A DNA stretch of 64,000 nt from Psychrobacter phenylpyruvicus DSM 7000 = NBRC 102152. GTDB lineage: Bacteria; Pseudomonadota; Gammaproteobacteria; Pseudomonadales; Moraxellaceae. Made by a program: the position numbers and the translations under genes. Positions 44,289-53,641 of the stretch are shown one piece after another. Numbering within the stretch: position 1 is the first letter of the stretch; the number at the start of each line of letters is the position of its first letter. Location of the stretch: assembly GCF_000685805.1 (NCBI RefSeq), contig NZ_JMKP01000003.1, positions 111,215-175,214 of the forward strand, written 5' to 3'. The notes beneath the pieces were generated by a model. It did not search any database, was not told the origin of the DNA, and saw only the letters and a program-made list of their open reading frames with translations.

Positions 44289-45842
44289 ATGTCAAATTTA
44301 GACGCTCTTTTAGACAATGCCGCAAACGAAGTAGACGGTATCGTAACTACCCAAGATTTAAACGACAAGACCCACCCAAACACCAATGTAGAAACTGAAG
44401 ATCAGATTACTTTTGTTGACCTTGATTTGGCTCCAGAACTTCTTTCTGCGCTAACTTCAAGTGGCTATGAGCACCCAACCCCTATTCAAGCACAATCAAT
44501 CCCACCAGCATTAGCCGGTCGTGATTTATTATTGTCTGCGCAAACGGGTAGTGGTAAAACTGCTGCATTCGTACTACCAATGCTTGATAAAATTATTCGT
44601 GACAAAGCAACTAATAAAGTTGTGCATACGGTAATTTTGACCCCAACACGTGAACTTGCTAACCAAGTAAGTGATAGCGTTCGTCAATACAGCTCAAAAA
44701 CTCGCAATATCTTTAGCGTACCTTTAGTGGGCGGTGCTCCTTACGGTGGTCAGATTCGTGCCCTTAACAAAGGTGTACAGGTTATTATCGCTACCCCAGG
44801 TCGTTTCATTGACCATATGAACTCAGGTCGCATTGATTTATCTGAATTAGACATCCTAATTCTTGATGAAGCAGATCGTATGTTAGACATGGGCTTCGCT
44901 GATGATATCGAAAAAGTAATGCAAGCTGCGCCTAAGAGCCGCCAAACTATTATGTGTTCAGCAACTTGGGATGGCCCAGTCGGCAAAATCGCTGCTAGCT
45001 TCACCAACAACCCTGAACGCATTGCGATCAAAGCTGAAACCAAGCACATCGATGAGTCAGTATATTATGCTGATGACTTCAATCACAAAAACCGTATTTT
45101 AGACAACCTATTAACTCAAAAAGATGTCAATCAAGCCATTATCTTTGCGGCCACTAAGCGTAGCTGTGAAACTCTAGCAAAGAGTCTAAAAGAACAAGGT
45201 CACAAAGCCAGCTTCTTGCATGGTGACTTACCACAAGCCAAGCGTACTCGTATCATCAATGATGTGAAAGCGGGCAAAATCACTATCTTAGTAGCGACTG
45301 ACGTAGCTGCTCGTGGTATTGACGTAAGTGGTATCACTCACGTATTTAACTATGACCTTCCACGTCAAACTGAAGATTACGTGCATCGCATCGGTCGTAG
45401 TGGTCGTGCCGGCCGTACCGGTATTGCTATCAATATTTGTAGCATTGATGACCGTCCACAACTTGATGCCATCAACCGTTATTTGAAGCGCACTATGTCA
45501 GTGGAAGAAATCGAGGGTATGGAACCTAAGAAAAACACCAAAGACATGCACGTAGGCGCAGCAGCCAAACGTGGTCGTGGTGGTAATCGCCGTGGTGGTC
45601 CAGGTGCGGGCAACCGTCGTGGTGCTAATGGTGGCGGAGGCTACCGTGGCAAGTCTAATGACAATGCTGGTGGCGAAAGACGTGGTAACGGCGCAGGTCG
45701 TCCAGGTGGTAAACCTTCAGGTCGTCGCTTCGGCGGCGGTGGCAAGCCAGGCGCAGTCGCTGCTAAGCCAGCAGGGCAACGTCGTAGTGGAGCGGCTCGT
45801 TCAAGCGAAGGTCGTCCAGCTCGTCGTAGCAACAATGGCTAA
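44289..45842 (+). CDS. DEAD-box RNA helicase, RhlE-like, with RGG tail
   Basis: ATP-dependent RNA helicase of 517 residues. The motifs are in order: Q motif YEHPTPIQAQSIP near 60, AQTGSGKTAAF (I), PTREL (Ia), TPGR (Ib), DEAD in ILDEADRMLDMGF (II), SAT (III), then TKRSCE, ATDVAARGIDVSGITHVFNYD-type (V) and HRIGRSGRAG (VI). From about residue 420 to the end, a Gly/Arg-rich tail (GRGGNRRGG, GGGYRGKS, GRRFGGGGK) would bind RNA non-specifically. This is the type that unwinds structured RNA in the cold. It has its own promoter with a long leader and a terminator at 45869. Confidence 0.9.
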   Translation: MSNLDALLDNAANEVDGIVTTQDLNDKTHPNTNVETEDQITFVDLDLAPELLSALTSSGYEHPTPIQAQSIPPALAGRDLLLSAQTGSGKTAAFVLPMLDKIIRDKATNKVVHTVILTPTRELANQVSDSVRQYSSKTRNIFSVPLVGGAPYGGQIRALNKGVQVIIATPGRFIDHMNSGRIDLSELDILILDEADRMLDMGFADDIEKVMQAAPKSRQTIMCSATWDGPVGKIAASFTNNPERIAIKAETKHIDESVYYADDFNHKNRILDNLLTQKDVNQAIIFAATKRSCETLAKSLKEQGHKASFLHGDLPQAKRTRIINDVKAGKITILVATDVAARGIDVSGITHVFNYDLPRQTEDYVHRIGRSGRAGRTGIAINICSIDDRPQLDAINRYLKRTMSVEEIEGMEPKKNTKDMHVGAAAKRGRGGNRRGGPGAGNRRGANGGGGYRGKSNDNAGGERRGNGAGRPGGKPSGRRFGGGGKPGAVAAKPAGQRRSGAARSSEGRPARRSNNG

Positions 45843-45868
45843 TTAATAGCTCAAAAAGCTAATTAGTT

Positions 45869-45905
45869 AAAAAGAGACCAGCCCTGATTAGGGTTGGTCT
45901 TTTTT
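45869..45905 (+). terminator. Terminator after the helicase gene
   Basis: AGACCAGCCCT and AGGGTTGGTCT pair with one mismatch, followed by TTTTT. Confidence 0.88.
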
Positions 45906-46010
45906 ATGCTTAAGACTTTATGCTTGAGCTTTAATAAAGCGGGTAGCGCACTAATTTGATAGTCTTTACACTGTGCTATGCTGTATTAGTATTAAAAAAA
46001 AGAGTGGAGA

Positions 46011-46664
46011 ATGAAGATGAAAATTACCTATTGGTCGGATTTTGCTTGCCCTTATTGTTATATCGGTGAGGTCAGGTTAGACAAAGCTATTGCCAAATTG
46101 CAGTCACAAAATGAGCTAACCGATAGCGTCGAAATTGAATTAAAAGCCTTTCAACTAGATCCTAATGCGCCACTTACGTCTAGTGGTCCAACTCAAGAGC
46201 GCTTTGCCAAAAAATACGGCATTAGCCACGAGCAAGCCGGCGAACAACTACAAAAAATCTCACAGCTAGCAACAGAAGAGGGTATAGGCTTTGACTATGC
46301 CGATACTTTGTTTACCAACACTATGGATGCGCATCGCTTGACCAAGTATGCACAGCAGAATGTGCCAGAACTTGCCGATAAATTGAAGAAAGCCATTTAT
46401 AAAGCTTATTTCATTGACCAAAAAGAGCTAGCAAATCGCGAGGTGCTCACTGCTATTGCTAAAAATATTGGATTAGATAAGGATGTAACAGCTTTGCTTG
46501 ATAGCGATCAATTTAGAGAAGAAGTGATTGCTGATCAAGATGAGGCCATGCGACTAGGAGTACGTGGTGTGCCTTACTTTGTGATTAATGATACTTATGC
46601 GATACCGGGGGCTATGTCTCAACAGGATTTTGAAAATGCGCTCAGGCAGATTTATAACGAGTAG
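46011..46664 (+). CDS. DsbA-family oxidoreductase, FrnE type
   Basis: A 217-residue cytoplasmic protein (no signal peptide) with the thioredoxin-fold active site CPYC in SDFACPYCYIGEVR near residues 9-22. The helical insertion and the RGVPYFVINDTYAIPGAMSQ segment near 184-203, with its cis-proline, match the FrnE/2-hydroxychromene-isomerase-like branch of DsbA. In Deinococcus and others, FrnE helps against oxidative and metal stress. It converges with sdaA, with only five bases between the stops. Confidence 0.88.
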   Translation: MKMKITYWSDFACPYCYIGEVRLDKAIAKLQSQNELTDSVEIELKAFQLDPNAPLTSSGPTQERFAKKYGISHEQAGEQLQKISQLATEEGIGFDYADTLFTNTMDAHRLTKYAQQNVPELADKLKKAIYKAYFIDQKELANREVLTAIAKNIGLDKDVTALLDSDQFREEVIADQDEAMRLGVRGVPYFVINDTYAIPGAMSQQDFENALRQIYNE

Positions 46665-46669
46665 TTAAT

Positions 46670-48145
46670 TTAACATTGTGGATAGCCCACACCGATTTCA
46701 ACCACCTCAATGCGGCTACCCTCAGCATACTGTTCAGGATTATAAGCATGGACGGCTAGCCCGCCCATGGCGGTCTCTTTATATTTATCCATCATATCCG
46801 CGCCAGTAGCTTTCATAGTAGCGATGGCTTTATCAAGAGAAACATGATGCTCGCCATCGCCGCGGCTTGCCAATCGAGCGGCATTAATAGCCTTTACCGC
46901 ACCCATTGCATTACGCTCAATACAGGGCACTTGGACCAGACCGCCGATCGGGTCACAAGTCAGTCCTAAATTGTGTTCAATACCAATCTCTGCGGCATTG
47001 GTACACTGGGCAGGACTAAGACCCATAACGTGTGCCAAGCCGGCGGCTGCCATTGAGCAAGCCGAGCCAACCTCTCCCTGACAACCTACTTCAGCTCCAG
47101 ATATTGAAGCGTTCTGCTTGATTATGGTGCCAATAGCAGCCGCAGTTAGTAGGAACTCACGAACTCCTTGTTGACGGTAGTGAGGTACAAAATCACGGTA
47201 GTAGTGTAGTACAGCAGGGATAATGCCAGCCGCTCCATTAGTAGGCGCAGTCACCACACGCCCGCCATTGGCATTCTCTTCATTGACTGCTAAAGCAAAT
47301 AAATCTACCCAGTCCATGGCCATCAACTTATCGCTGCTCTTTTTTGGACTTTGTAGCTCATCTAACAGCTGACGATACATGTCTTTGGCACGGCGTTTTA
47401 CCTTTAATCCGCCAGGTAAGACACCTTCTCCTTTGCAGCCATTTTTCACACATTGCTGCATCACTTCCCAAACTTCGTCTAAATATTGATTTATTGTCGT
47501 CTCATCTCGCAAAGACAGCTCATTGGCCATCATCACGTCACTGATGCTCAAGTTATGTCGTTGGCATTGGGCCAATAGCTCATTACCATTACGAAAAGGA
47601 TAGGGCACATTGCTATCGCTAGTAATAGCGACGCTATCTGCTTCATTATTACTTGTCTCAGTGTCTTCTGAGCTGTATTCATCTTCAGTAGCCACAAAGC
47701 CGCCACCAATAGAATAATAGTTTTTGGTAATAACGATACTACCGTTACTATAAGCACTAAAGCTCAATCCATTTGGGTGATGAGGCAAGGTGGTCTGCGG
47801 ATGCCAAACAATATCTGTGTCATAGTTAAAAGAGATAAGCTTATCACCGGCGAAATTCAATAACTTTTTGTTTAGCACAGGGGCAAGATATTCATCAACT
47901 TTATTGGTATCAATTTTATCTGCTTTAAATCCTAATAGACCTAAGATACAAGCGGTATCAGTAGCATGGCCTTTTCCGGTAGAAGCCAACGAGCCATAGA
48001 GATCAATTTGAATACGTTCAATATCAGCTAGGGTGTATTGCTGCTGCAATTCATCTATAAATTTGCCAGCAGCAACCATAGGCCCCATAGTGTGTGAGCT
48101 TGAGGGGCCAATGCCAATTTTGAACATATCAAATAAACTGATCAT
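46670..48145 (-). CDS. sdaA: L-serine ammonia-lyase (iron-sulfur type)
   Basis: Converts L-serine to pyruvate and ammonia with an oxygen-sensitive [4Fe-4S] cluster. The single-chain form is seen: N-terminal domain with [12 protein letters not shown] near residues 12-23 and C-terminal catalytic domain with [36 protein letters not shown] and [15 protein letters not shown], holding the cluster cysteines. Length is 491 against about 454 in E. coli; the extra residues form an acidic, Ser/Thr-rich insert near 155-180 ([18 protein letters not shown]). No serine transporter lies beside it. Confidence 0.93.
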   Translation of the reverse strand: MISLFDMFKIGIGPSSSHTMGPMVAAGKFIDELQQQYTLADIERIQIDLYGSLASTGKGHATDTACILGLLGFKADKIDTNKVDEYLAPVLNKKLLNFAGDKLISFNYDTDIVWHPQTTLPHHPNGLSFSAYSNGSIVITKNYYSIGGGFVATEDEYSSEDTETSNNEADSVAITSDSNVPYPFRNGNELLAQCQRHNLSISDVMMANELSLRDETTINQYLDEVWEVMQQCVKNGCKGEGVLPGGLKVKRRAKDMYRQLLDELQSPKKSSDKLMAMDWVDLFALAVNEENANGGRVVTAPTNGAAGIIPAVLHYYRDFVPHYRQQGVREFLLTAAAIGTIIKQNASISGAEVGCQGEVGSACSMAAAGLAHVMGLSPAQCTNAAEIGIEHNLGLTCDPIGGLVQVPCIERNAMGAVKAINAARLASRGDGEHHVSLDKAIATMKATGADMMDKYKETAMGGLAVHAYNPEQYAEGSRIEVVEIGVGYPQC

Positions 48146-48296
48146 TAGGGGTATATACCTTACTTTATTTTATTAATTTATCTATACAAATTTACTGGAT
48201 AATTATAACTAAAAGTTGGTGGTTATAATAATAAAATTTGGTAAACACTTATCTTTTTATGATCTATCAAACATGATCTTAGGAGCTGTATTAATT

Positions 48297-48332
48297 AAAA
48301 AACCCAGTTATTTGCATTAACTGGGCTTTTTT
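48297..48332 (-). terminator. Terminator of the trpR-trpE-trpG operon
   Basis: AACCCAGTTA and TAACTGGGCTT pair around a short loop; on the minus strand the hairpin is followed by TTTTTT. Confidence 0.88.
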
Positions 48333-48349
48333 GACTACCTTAATCGGTG

Positions 48350-49003
48350 TTATACCTGTAATAAGAAGTTTGATAGCAGGCGTTTAGCACCTTCGGTGGC
48401 AAATGATTCAGGGTGGAACTGCACTCCCTGAATAGGATACTGAGTGTGACGAATGCCCATGATCTCCTCACCATTGTTAACACTCACCATTAAATCTTGA
48501 TCAGCATAAGCTTCATTGGCTACCACAGAAGTTACGGTGAGACACTGCGGTAAGGTGTCTGCTTTTACCATTAATGAGTGATAACGCATAATTTCAATAT
48601 TTTGAGGCAGGCCTTGATACACGCCTTGCTCATCATGACGAATCGGGGAGGTCTTGCCATGCATTGGCACGCCAGCACGCACCACATCACCACCAAATAC
48701 ATGAGCAATGCCTTGCATGCCTAGGCATACGCCTAATAATGGTGTCGTCGGACCCAGCTCCCTAATCACCTCTGCACACACCCCAAAATAAGCTGGATCA
48801 TCCGGAGATCCCGGGCCAGGCGAGATGATGATGCGATCATAGCCTTGTTGCTTAACTTGCTCTAGGGTAATTTCGTCGTTGCGTTTAACAGTGACCTTAC
48901 TGTTGCTATACTGTTGACTAAGTTTAGTTTGTAGGATTTCTCCCACGTATTGATATAAGTTAAAGGTAAAAGAATCGTAGTTATCTATAATTAAAACGTT
49001 CAT
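48350..49003 (-). CDS. trpG: Anthranilate synthase glutamine amidotransferase subunit TrpG
   Basis: Supplies ammonia from glutamine to TrpE. Class-I amidotransferase triad: Cys in LLGVCLGMQG near residues 83-92, and His and Glu in QFHPESFATEG near 194-204; the oxyanion segment ISPGPGSPDDP lies near 59-69. Length is 217. It is the last gene of the unit started by trpR, 58 bases after trpE, and is closed by a terminator. The sequence alone cannot exclude shared use as PabA for folate synthesis. Confidence 0.92.
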   Translation of the reverse strand: MNVLIIDNYDSFTFNLYQYVGEILQTKLSQQYSNSKVTVKRNDEITLEQVKQQGYDRIIISPGPGSPDDPAYFGVCAEVIRELGPTTPLLGVCLGMQGIAHVFGGDVVRAGVPMHGKTSPIRHDEQGVYQGLPQNIEIMRYHSLMVKADTLPQCLTVTSVVANEAYADQDLMVSVNNGEEIMGIRHTQYPIQGVQFHPESFATEGAKRLLSNFLLQV

Positions 49004-49061
49004 GACAGACCTTGAATATTGTTGTGATAGAGGATGATTTGCAGTGACTAAGTATTAATGG

Positions 49062-50477
49062 CTAAGCATTAATAAAGCTATCTAACACCACTTTCATAGC
49101 CGATAGTTTACGCTGAATCTCCAGATACTCATCTTCAGGGTTTGAATCATAGACATTGCCGCCACAAGTTTGGGCATAAGCCTCTTCGCCATTGATAAAT
49201 AGACTGCGAATTGGGATAGCAAAGATACAGTCACCATTAAAGTTAAATGAGCCCAAAGCACCGCCATAAGCACCGCGACCATCTGGCTCAAGCTCATTGA
49301 TAATCTTGATGGCTTCAATCTTCGGCGCACCAGATAACGTGCCTGCAGGGAAGTTACTTGCCAAAGCGCTAAACATATCCTCATCAGGGTGCAAAACACC
49401 CACAATCTCAGATGAGATGTGCTGTACATGAGAGTAGCGTTTGATGTCCATCAAATTTCTTACTTTTACGGTACCAAAACGGGCGACACGGCCAATATCA
49501 TTTCTGTGCAAATCAACGAGCATATTGTGCTCAGCGATTTCTTTGGCATCATTAAGTAGGGCACGAGCCAATTGACGGTCTTCTACCTCATCTTTGCCTC
49601 TTTTGGCAGTTCCTGCCAGCGGATAGGTTTCCATCTCCCCCTGGCGTAAACGAAATAACAACTCAGGTGAAGCGCCAATAATACGCTGGGCACCAAATTT
49701 CATAAAGTACATGTGCGGTGAAGGATTGACCTCTCTTAACTTTTGATAAATAGGGATGTGATCGCCACTAATTTTATACTTGGATTTGAAGCCCACTTCA
49801 CATTGGAATATGCGGCCAGCGATGATGTCTTCTTTAACCCGCATAACCGCTTGGGCATGCTGCTCCTTACTCATACCATCACCTATAAACTCTACTGACG
49901 GATTGGTATATTCTGGTACAGCCGTCTGCAGTAGGGATTTCACCTTATCGATGCGGTTTTGCTGTTGCTCAGTAGGATAATAAAAATAGAAGATCTCGCC
50001 AGTCATTTTATCCAAGGTAAGGCCATCCAGATAAACCCCAAATTTGAATGCCTCAAAGTGCTCACTGGATTTGGCATTTAAGCTAGGCTCAAAGAAGTTA
50101 ACACTATCATAACCCAAGTAGCCAACCAGCCCGCCCGTTTGATCACGAGCCAATACATGCTGAGGTGTTATCTCTCGTAATAACTGATAAGGATTGTCTG
50201 TCTGATAATTGTGGACCTCTCCAGTTAAGTTGTCTGTTATTGATAATGTATTGCGATTAGTGGCAGCAATGGTCATTACTGGTGAGAAGCCAATCGCGTG
50301 ATGACGTGACATATGGCCTTCAGCCCCTAAAGACTCAAGCAAATAACAGGTTTCGAACTCTGACTCTATGCGCTTAAATAATTCAAAAAAATCAATATCT
50401 TCGGTTAGCTTAATACGTATAGGCTTGCTGGGGATATCAATCATTTTTGGTGAGGGGTAACCAGGTTCTTGACTCAT
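49062..50477 (-). CDS. trpE: Anthranilate synthase component I TrpE
   Basis: Chorismate plus ammonia gives anthranilate, the first tryptophan-specific step. YLLES near residue 46 is the N-terminal LLES motif tied to tryptophan feedback inhibition, and YPLAGTAKRGKDEVED has the alanine in P(I/L)AGT that marks TrpE (aminodeoxychorismate synthase PabB has lysine). Catalytic HNMLVDLHRNDIGRV and FPAGTLSGAPK follow. Length 471 is shorter than E. coli TrpE (520). It follows trpR by 76 bases and precedes trpG, which argues strongly for a tryptophan role. Confidence 0.92.
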   Translation of the reverse strand: MSQEPGYPSPKMIDIPSKPIRIKLTEDIDFFELFKRIESEFETCYLLESLGAEGHMSRHHAIGFSPVMTIAATNRNTLSITDNLTGEVHNYQTDNPYQLLREITPQHVLARDQTGGLVGYLGYDSVNFFEPSLNAKSSEHFEAFKFGVYLDGLTLDKMTGEIFYFYYPTEQQQNRIDKVKSLLQTAVPEYTNPSVEFIGDGMSKEQHAQAVMRVKEDIIAGRIFQCEVGFKSKYKISGDHIPIYQKLREVNPSPHMYFMKFGAQRIIGASPELLFRLRQGEMETYPLAGTAKRGKDEVEDRQLARALLNDAKEIAEHNMLVDLHRNDIGRVARFGTVKVRNLMDIKRYSHVQHISSEIVGVLHPDEDMFSALASNFPAGTLSGAPKIEAIKIINELEPDGRGAYGGALGSFNFNGDCIFAIPIRSLFINGEEAYAQTCGGNVYDSNPEDEYLEIQRKLSAMKVVLDSFINA

Positions 50478-50553
50478 AAATAAATTCCAATGGTAAAATA
50501 AATTAGGGATTAAAAAGGTAGGCCATAAGGGTCAAAGAAGTAAGAGTGTATCT

Positions 50554-50853
50554 TTATCTTCTATGTACTTGTAATAACTTATTAATCGCCTCTTCTTGTC
50601 TTTGCAAGGCTTTGGCGCCTCGAGATACTGTGGCAATGCCAACTCCAAGCTGCTGAGAGATAGCGCGCTGAGTGACTCCTTGCTGTAATAGATCGAAGAT
50701 TCGCACTCGGTTGGCAATGTCTTGTAGCTCTTTATCAGTTAGTAAGGCTGCTAATATGGCATCTATCTCCTGGCTATCGGTTAGCTCGGTGAGATGCTGT
50801 ACTAGGCTTTGATAGGCATCATTAGTATTATTAGTCATAGGGTATGGCGTCAT
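50554..50853 (-). CDS. trpR: Trp repressor TrpR
   Basis: A 99-residue homologue of the Trp repressor: ALLTDKELQDIANRVRIFDLL near 40-60 corresponds to E. coli '[20 protein letters not shown]', and the recognition helix-turn-helix GVTQRAISQQLGVGIATVSRGAKAL is clear (GIATVSRG matches GIATITRG). It should bind L-tryptophan and repress transcription. ATG at 50853 is used; a second ATG five codons later (50838) is also possible because neither has a clear SD. It is the first gene of the trpR-trpE-trpG unit, and a TrpR operator overlaps the promoter, so it represses itself. Confidence 0.88.
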   Translation of the reverse strand: MTPYPMTNNTNDAYQSLVQHLTELTDSQEIDAILAALLTDKELQDIANRVRIFDLLQQGVTQRAISQQLGVGIATVSRGAKALQRQEEAINKLLQVHRR

Positions 50854-50925
50854 TGTTAGCTGGTTTATTAAACATAATCAGATTAGCATTAAAGACAACT
50901 ATTAAGTCTCACAGCTTGTATCAGT

Positions 50926-50954
50926 ATTCTAGTACACTAGAACTTCGATGTAAA
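50926..50954 (-). promoter_or_regulatory. trpR-trpE-trpG promoter with TrpR operator
   Basis: On the minus strand TTTACA (-35, 50949-50954) and TAGAAT (-10, 50926-50931) are 17 bases apart. The perfect palindrome TTCTAGTGTACTAGAA (50927-50942) lies over the spacer and the -10. Its two CTAG cores are four bases apart, as in the E. coli trp operator (CTAGTTAACTAG). The transcript would start near 50919. Confidence 0.8.
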
Positions 50955-50992
50955 CCTTAAATTTGACTCTGCTTTTAATTAATTTAGCGCAT

Positions 50993-51019
50993 AAAAAAGC
51001 AACCCTTAGGCTGCTTTTT
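50993..51019 (-). terminator. Terminator of the lipoprotein gene at 51055
   Basis: AAAGCAACCC and GGCTGCTTT pair with a TTA loop; minus-strand T run follows. It also insulates the trp promoter from read-through. Confidence 0.75.
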
Positions 51020-51054
51020 AAAACGAGTTAATTTTTATAAACTCACTATAACCG

Positions 51055-51693
51055 TTAGTTGACACAACTAAAGTCAAAGTCTTCATTTACCAAGATGGTG
51101 CGTACCACTTTACCTTGCTCATCTTTTTCATAATCAATGATAACAGGACGACCTAGGTCAGGATTGCACTTAGGAATTAATGCAACGGGAGTCAAATAAC
51201 GCATGGTCGCCACTTTAGCATTACTTGGGATATTGCCCTTATACCAAGTTTCGTTTAGGCTTTCTGACGATTCGTCATAGAACTCATCACTGTAAGCGTA
51301 TAACTCATTGCTTTGTGCCAAAAAGCACTTTTCTTGCTTGTTAAGCTCAGATAATGGCTTTGGGGTCCTGTCATATAAGTTAACCCAGGTATCCTCCAAA
51401 CCATACTTTTGACTTTGGCGGCTCAAATTACTCAAATCGCAACTACCAGATTTAAAGGCTGAGCTAATGTCTTTAATTTCATCAGGCGAAAAGAAAAAAG
51501 TTTTCTTTTGAGGCTGAACGGCAGTAGGGTTTGCTTTATTTTTATACCCTGCTTTATCTTTACTTTGACTGCTACTGATGGTGGAAGCTTTGTTTTGAGT
51601 AGAGGATTCAAGACCCTGCTGTGTCGCACAACCTGTTAAAGACAAAAACATTACTGTTAAGCCTAAACCAGAAATTTTTGATATTAATTTCAT
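51055..51693 (-). CDS. Putative lipoprotein
   Basis: A 212-residue protein whose signal peptide ends in the lipobox SLTGC (cysteine near residue 22). A Ser/Gln/Lys-rich linker (about 25-60) leads to a folded part beginning KTFFFSPDEIKDISSAFKSG and holding four cysteines (SCDLS, KCFLA, KCNPD, FSCVN), suggesting two disulfides. Repeats of acidic/aromatic residues (NELYAYSDEFYDESSESLNE) stand out. No family is recognised. It is transcribed alone on the minus strand. Confidence 0.6.
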   Translation of the reverse strand: MKLISKISGLGLTVMFLSLTGCATQQGLESSTQNKASTISSSQSKDKAGYKNKANPTAVQPQKKTFFFSPDEIKDISSAFKSGSCDLSNLSRQSQKYGLEDTWVNLYDRTPKPLSELNKQEKCFLAQSNELYAYSDEFYDESSESLNETWYKGNIPSNAKVATMRYLTPVALIPKCNPDLGRPVIIDYEKDEQGKVVRTILVNEDFDFSCVN

Positions 51694-51923
51694 TTATCGC
51701 TCGCAATTTGTGGATTTAAATACAGCCAAATAAATACAGCCGAAGTATGGCAGGCCTTATTTTTATTAAAACAATAATATTTTAAGGCCATTATTTTCTA
51801 GGCTTTTTATTCTCTAAAATAAATATTGCTATTTGATTAAGCGTTTACCAAACTTTGGTAAGGCTAGAGCTCAATTTGTAAATCAGGTTTGGTTGCAAGA
51901 TTATAGATATTTGTAGCTCATAA

Positions 51924-52439
51924 TCAAACAACAACTTGCACCTTCCAGTCACTAATATCAATCTCAGTACAATTGTTACCTTCTCCGTTAACTCTATCTA
52001 CCACCAAAAAAGCACTGGTTTTGTTTAGTGCCAATAGGGGATGGTGCCAAACACCTGTATTGTATTGAATACCTTGGTCAGATTTGGCATAAAATACCGA
52101 CAGATCAGCAGCCGATTGAGGAGGCTTGCCAGCAGCTGCAACGACAACAATATAATCCTCACCTTGCATTGAGAAGAAAGCTTGAGTACCGAGAGGGTGA
52201 TACTCCATGACACTTAATTCGATTGGCATACTTCTGGGTTTGGCAATGAATATACTCATGCCGACCTCGCCACCCTCAATATCAGCCTTAGCTATCGCAT
52301 GGTGGCGAGTGGCATAACCATTATTAATGTCGTAGCAGTTCAGCGCTGTTTTTTCAGTATCATTAAAAGGCTCAATAACCGTACCAAAAGCTGCAAATGC
52401 TGCTTTAGTTAAAGGTGTAGCAACCAATGTAATACTCAT
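51924..52439 (-). CDS. allA: Ureidoglycolate lyase AllA
   Basis: Splits ureidoglycolate to glyoxylate and urea, the last step of allantoin breakdown here. The 171-residue cupin shows the family pattern: FGTVIEPF near the N-terminus, [38 protein letters not shown] and VWHHPLLAL near residues 134-142. The length matches AllA of about 160-170. It is the end of a minus-strand run with alc and puuE, 21 bases after alc. Confidence 0.9.
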   Translation of the reverse strand: MSITLVATPLTKAAFAAFGTVIEPFNDTEKTALNCYDINNGYATRHHAIAKADIEGGEVGMSIFIAKPRSMPIELSVMEYHPLGTQAFFSMQGEDYIVVVAAAGKPPQSAADLSVFYAKSDQGIQYNTGVWHHPLLALNKTSAFLVVDRVNGEGNNCTEIDISDWKVQVVV

Positions 52440-52460
52440 AAGCTTACCTATAGATGACGG

Positions 52461-53552
52461 TTATAACTTCTTACAAAACTTACCATACAAGCGTACTCGG
52501 CTAATACCGCCATCAGGATAAATATTGACCCTTATATGGGTTATCGGTTGTTTAATATTTAGATCATCAAAAACATGGACATGATGAGCAATGGTCTTTT
52601 GAGGTTCTAATAACGTCTCCCAAAACATACTTTGGGTAACCAATGTAGAGTCAGTTAAAGTTGGGGCATAGGCAGCTTGTACCGATACTTTGTCCGGATA
52701 GTTGCCTTTAAAGTGGCTGGTATCAATTTCGATAGCCTCAGCAATCCCAGCGCTTCCCAGTGCAATTATACACCAATCATTGCCGGGTTCGCGTCGGCGT
52801 CTGGTTTCCCAACCTTCCCCCATGTTGGGCGCTTTATTAGGTAATAATAAGTTCTCTACTGCGCCAAAGTGAGCATCATTACAGGCTATAGCTCGCCCGC
52901 CATTAACAGCCGCAACCATATCTATAGTGTCATCAGTATACTCATTGCCATCTATTTGGATATGGCCATAAACTCTGAGTCTTGCGATTCCACCATCTGG
53001 ATAGATATTCAAACGTAAGTGAGTCACGGTAACGGCAGATTTAGATTCATCTATCGTTATAAATTCATGTGAGTTGCCTTTTAAAGGGGTCATGCCAACC
53101 AGATTATGCCATGCCATATTATCCCAGTCTTGTTGGCTGCGCGCAGCAATTACTGTGTCATCCTCGCTCATAAGTTCAGGAGCATAAACAGCTTCAATAC
53201 TGGCAGAAGGTGGGTAATTACCAATAAAATGACTGGTATCTATATCAATACCAGCGATGCGGGTTGGGCGAGCCAACTGTATAATGCAATAGTCATGACC
53301 AAATCCGCGTCTGCGGCGAGTCTCCCATCCATCCATCCATTTGCCATTGTCATCAAATTTACCGACCACAAACACTGGAGGCTCATGACTTAATAAACGC
53401 TCTTTTGGTGCAAAAAAGTCATCTGTGGCAAATAAAGCTTTGGCACCTAGACGGGGGTCTGCGACGTTGGTTTGTTTTACAAATTCCGGCAGAGTTTCTG
53501 GTAGATTGTCAGCAAGAATTATTTTTCCAGGTTCAATAGTAGTTAATGACAT
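52461..53552 (-). CDS. alc: Allantoicase
   Basis: Hydrolyses allantoate to ureidoglycolate and urea. The protein (363 residues) is the expected tandem of two jelly-roll domains: each has WETRRRR, GxDYCIIxLA/GNDWCIIALG and IDTSHFxGNYP followed by HLRLNIYPDGGIARLRVYG or HIRVNIYPDGGISRVRLYG. The repeats are seen near 76-200 and 248-363. It lies between allA and puuE with short gaps (21 and 89 bases). Confidence 0.95.
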   Translation of the reverse strand: MSLTTIEPGKIILADNLPETLPEFVKQTNVADPRLGAKALFATDDFFAPKERLLSHEPPVFVVGKFDDNGKWMDGWETRRRRGFGHDYCIIQLARPTRIAGIDIDTSHFIGNYPPSASIEAVYAPELMSEDDTVIAARSQQDWDNMAWHNLVGMTPLKGNSHEFITIDESKSAVTVTHLRLNIYPDGGIARLRVYGHIQIDGNEYTDDTIDMVAAVNGGRAIACNDAHFGAVENLLLPNKAPNMGEGWETRRRREPGNDWCIIALGSAGIAEAIEIDTSHFKGNYPDKVSVQAAYAPTLTDSTLVTQSMFWETLLEPQKTIAHHVHVFDDLNIKQPITHIRVNIYPDGGISRVRLYGKFCKKL

Positions 53553-53641
53553 GTGATTTTCGCCTTTTAAATTAGAGCTAAATTTATCGAGTTAAAGTAT
53601 TTGGGTCTAGTCCAAACTTGGATCCATAACCTTGTGCTTAT

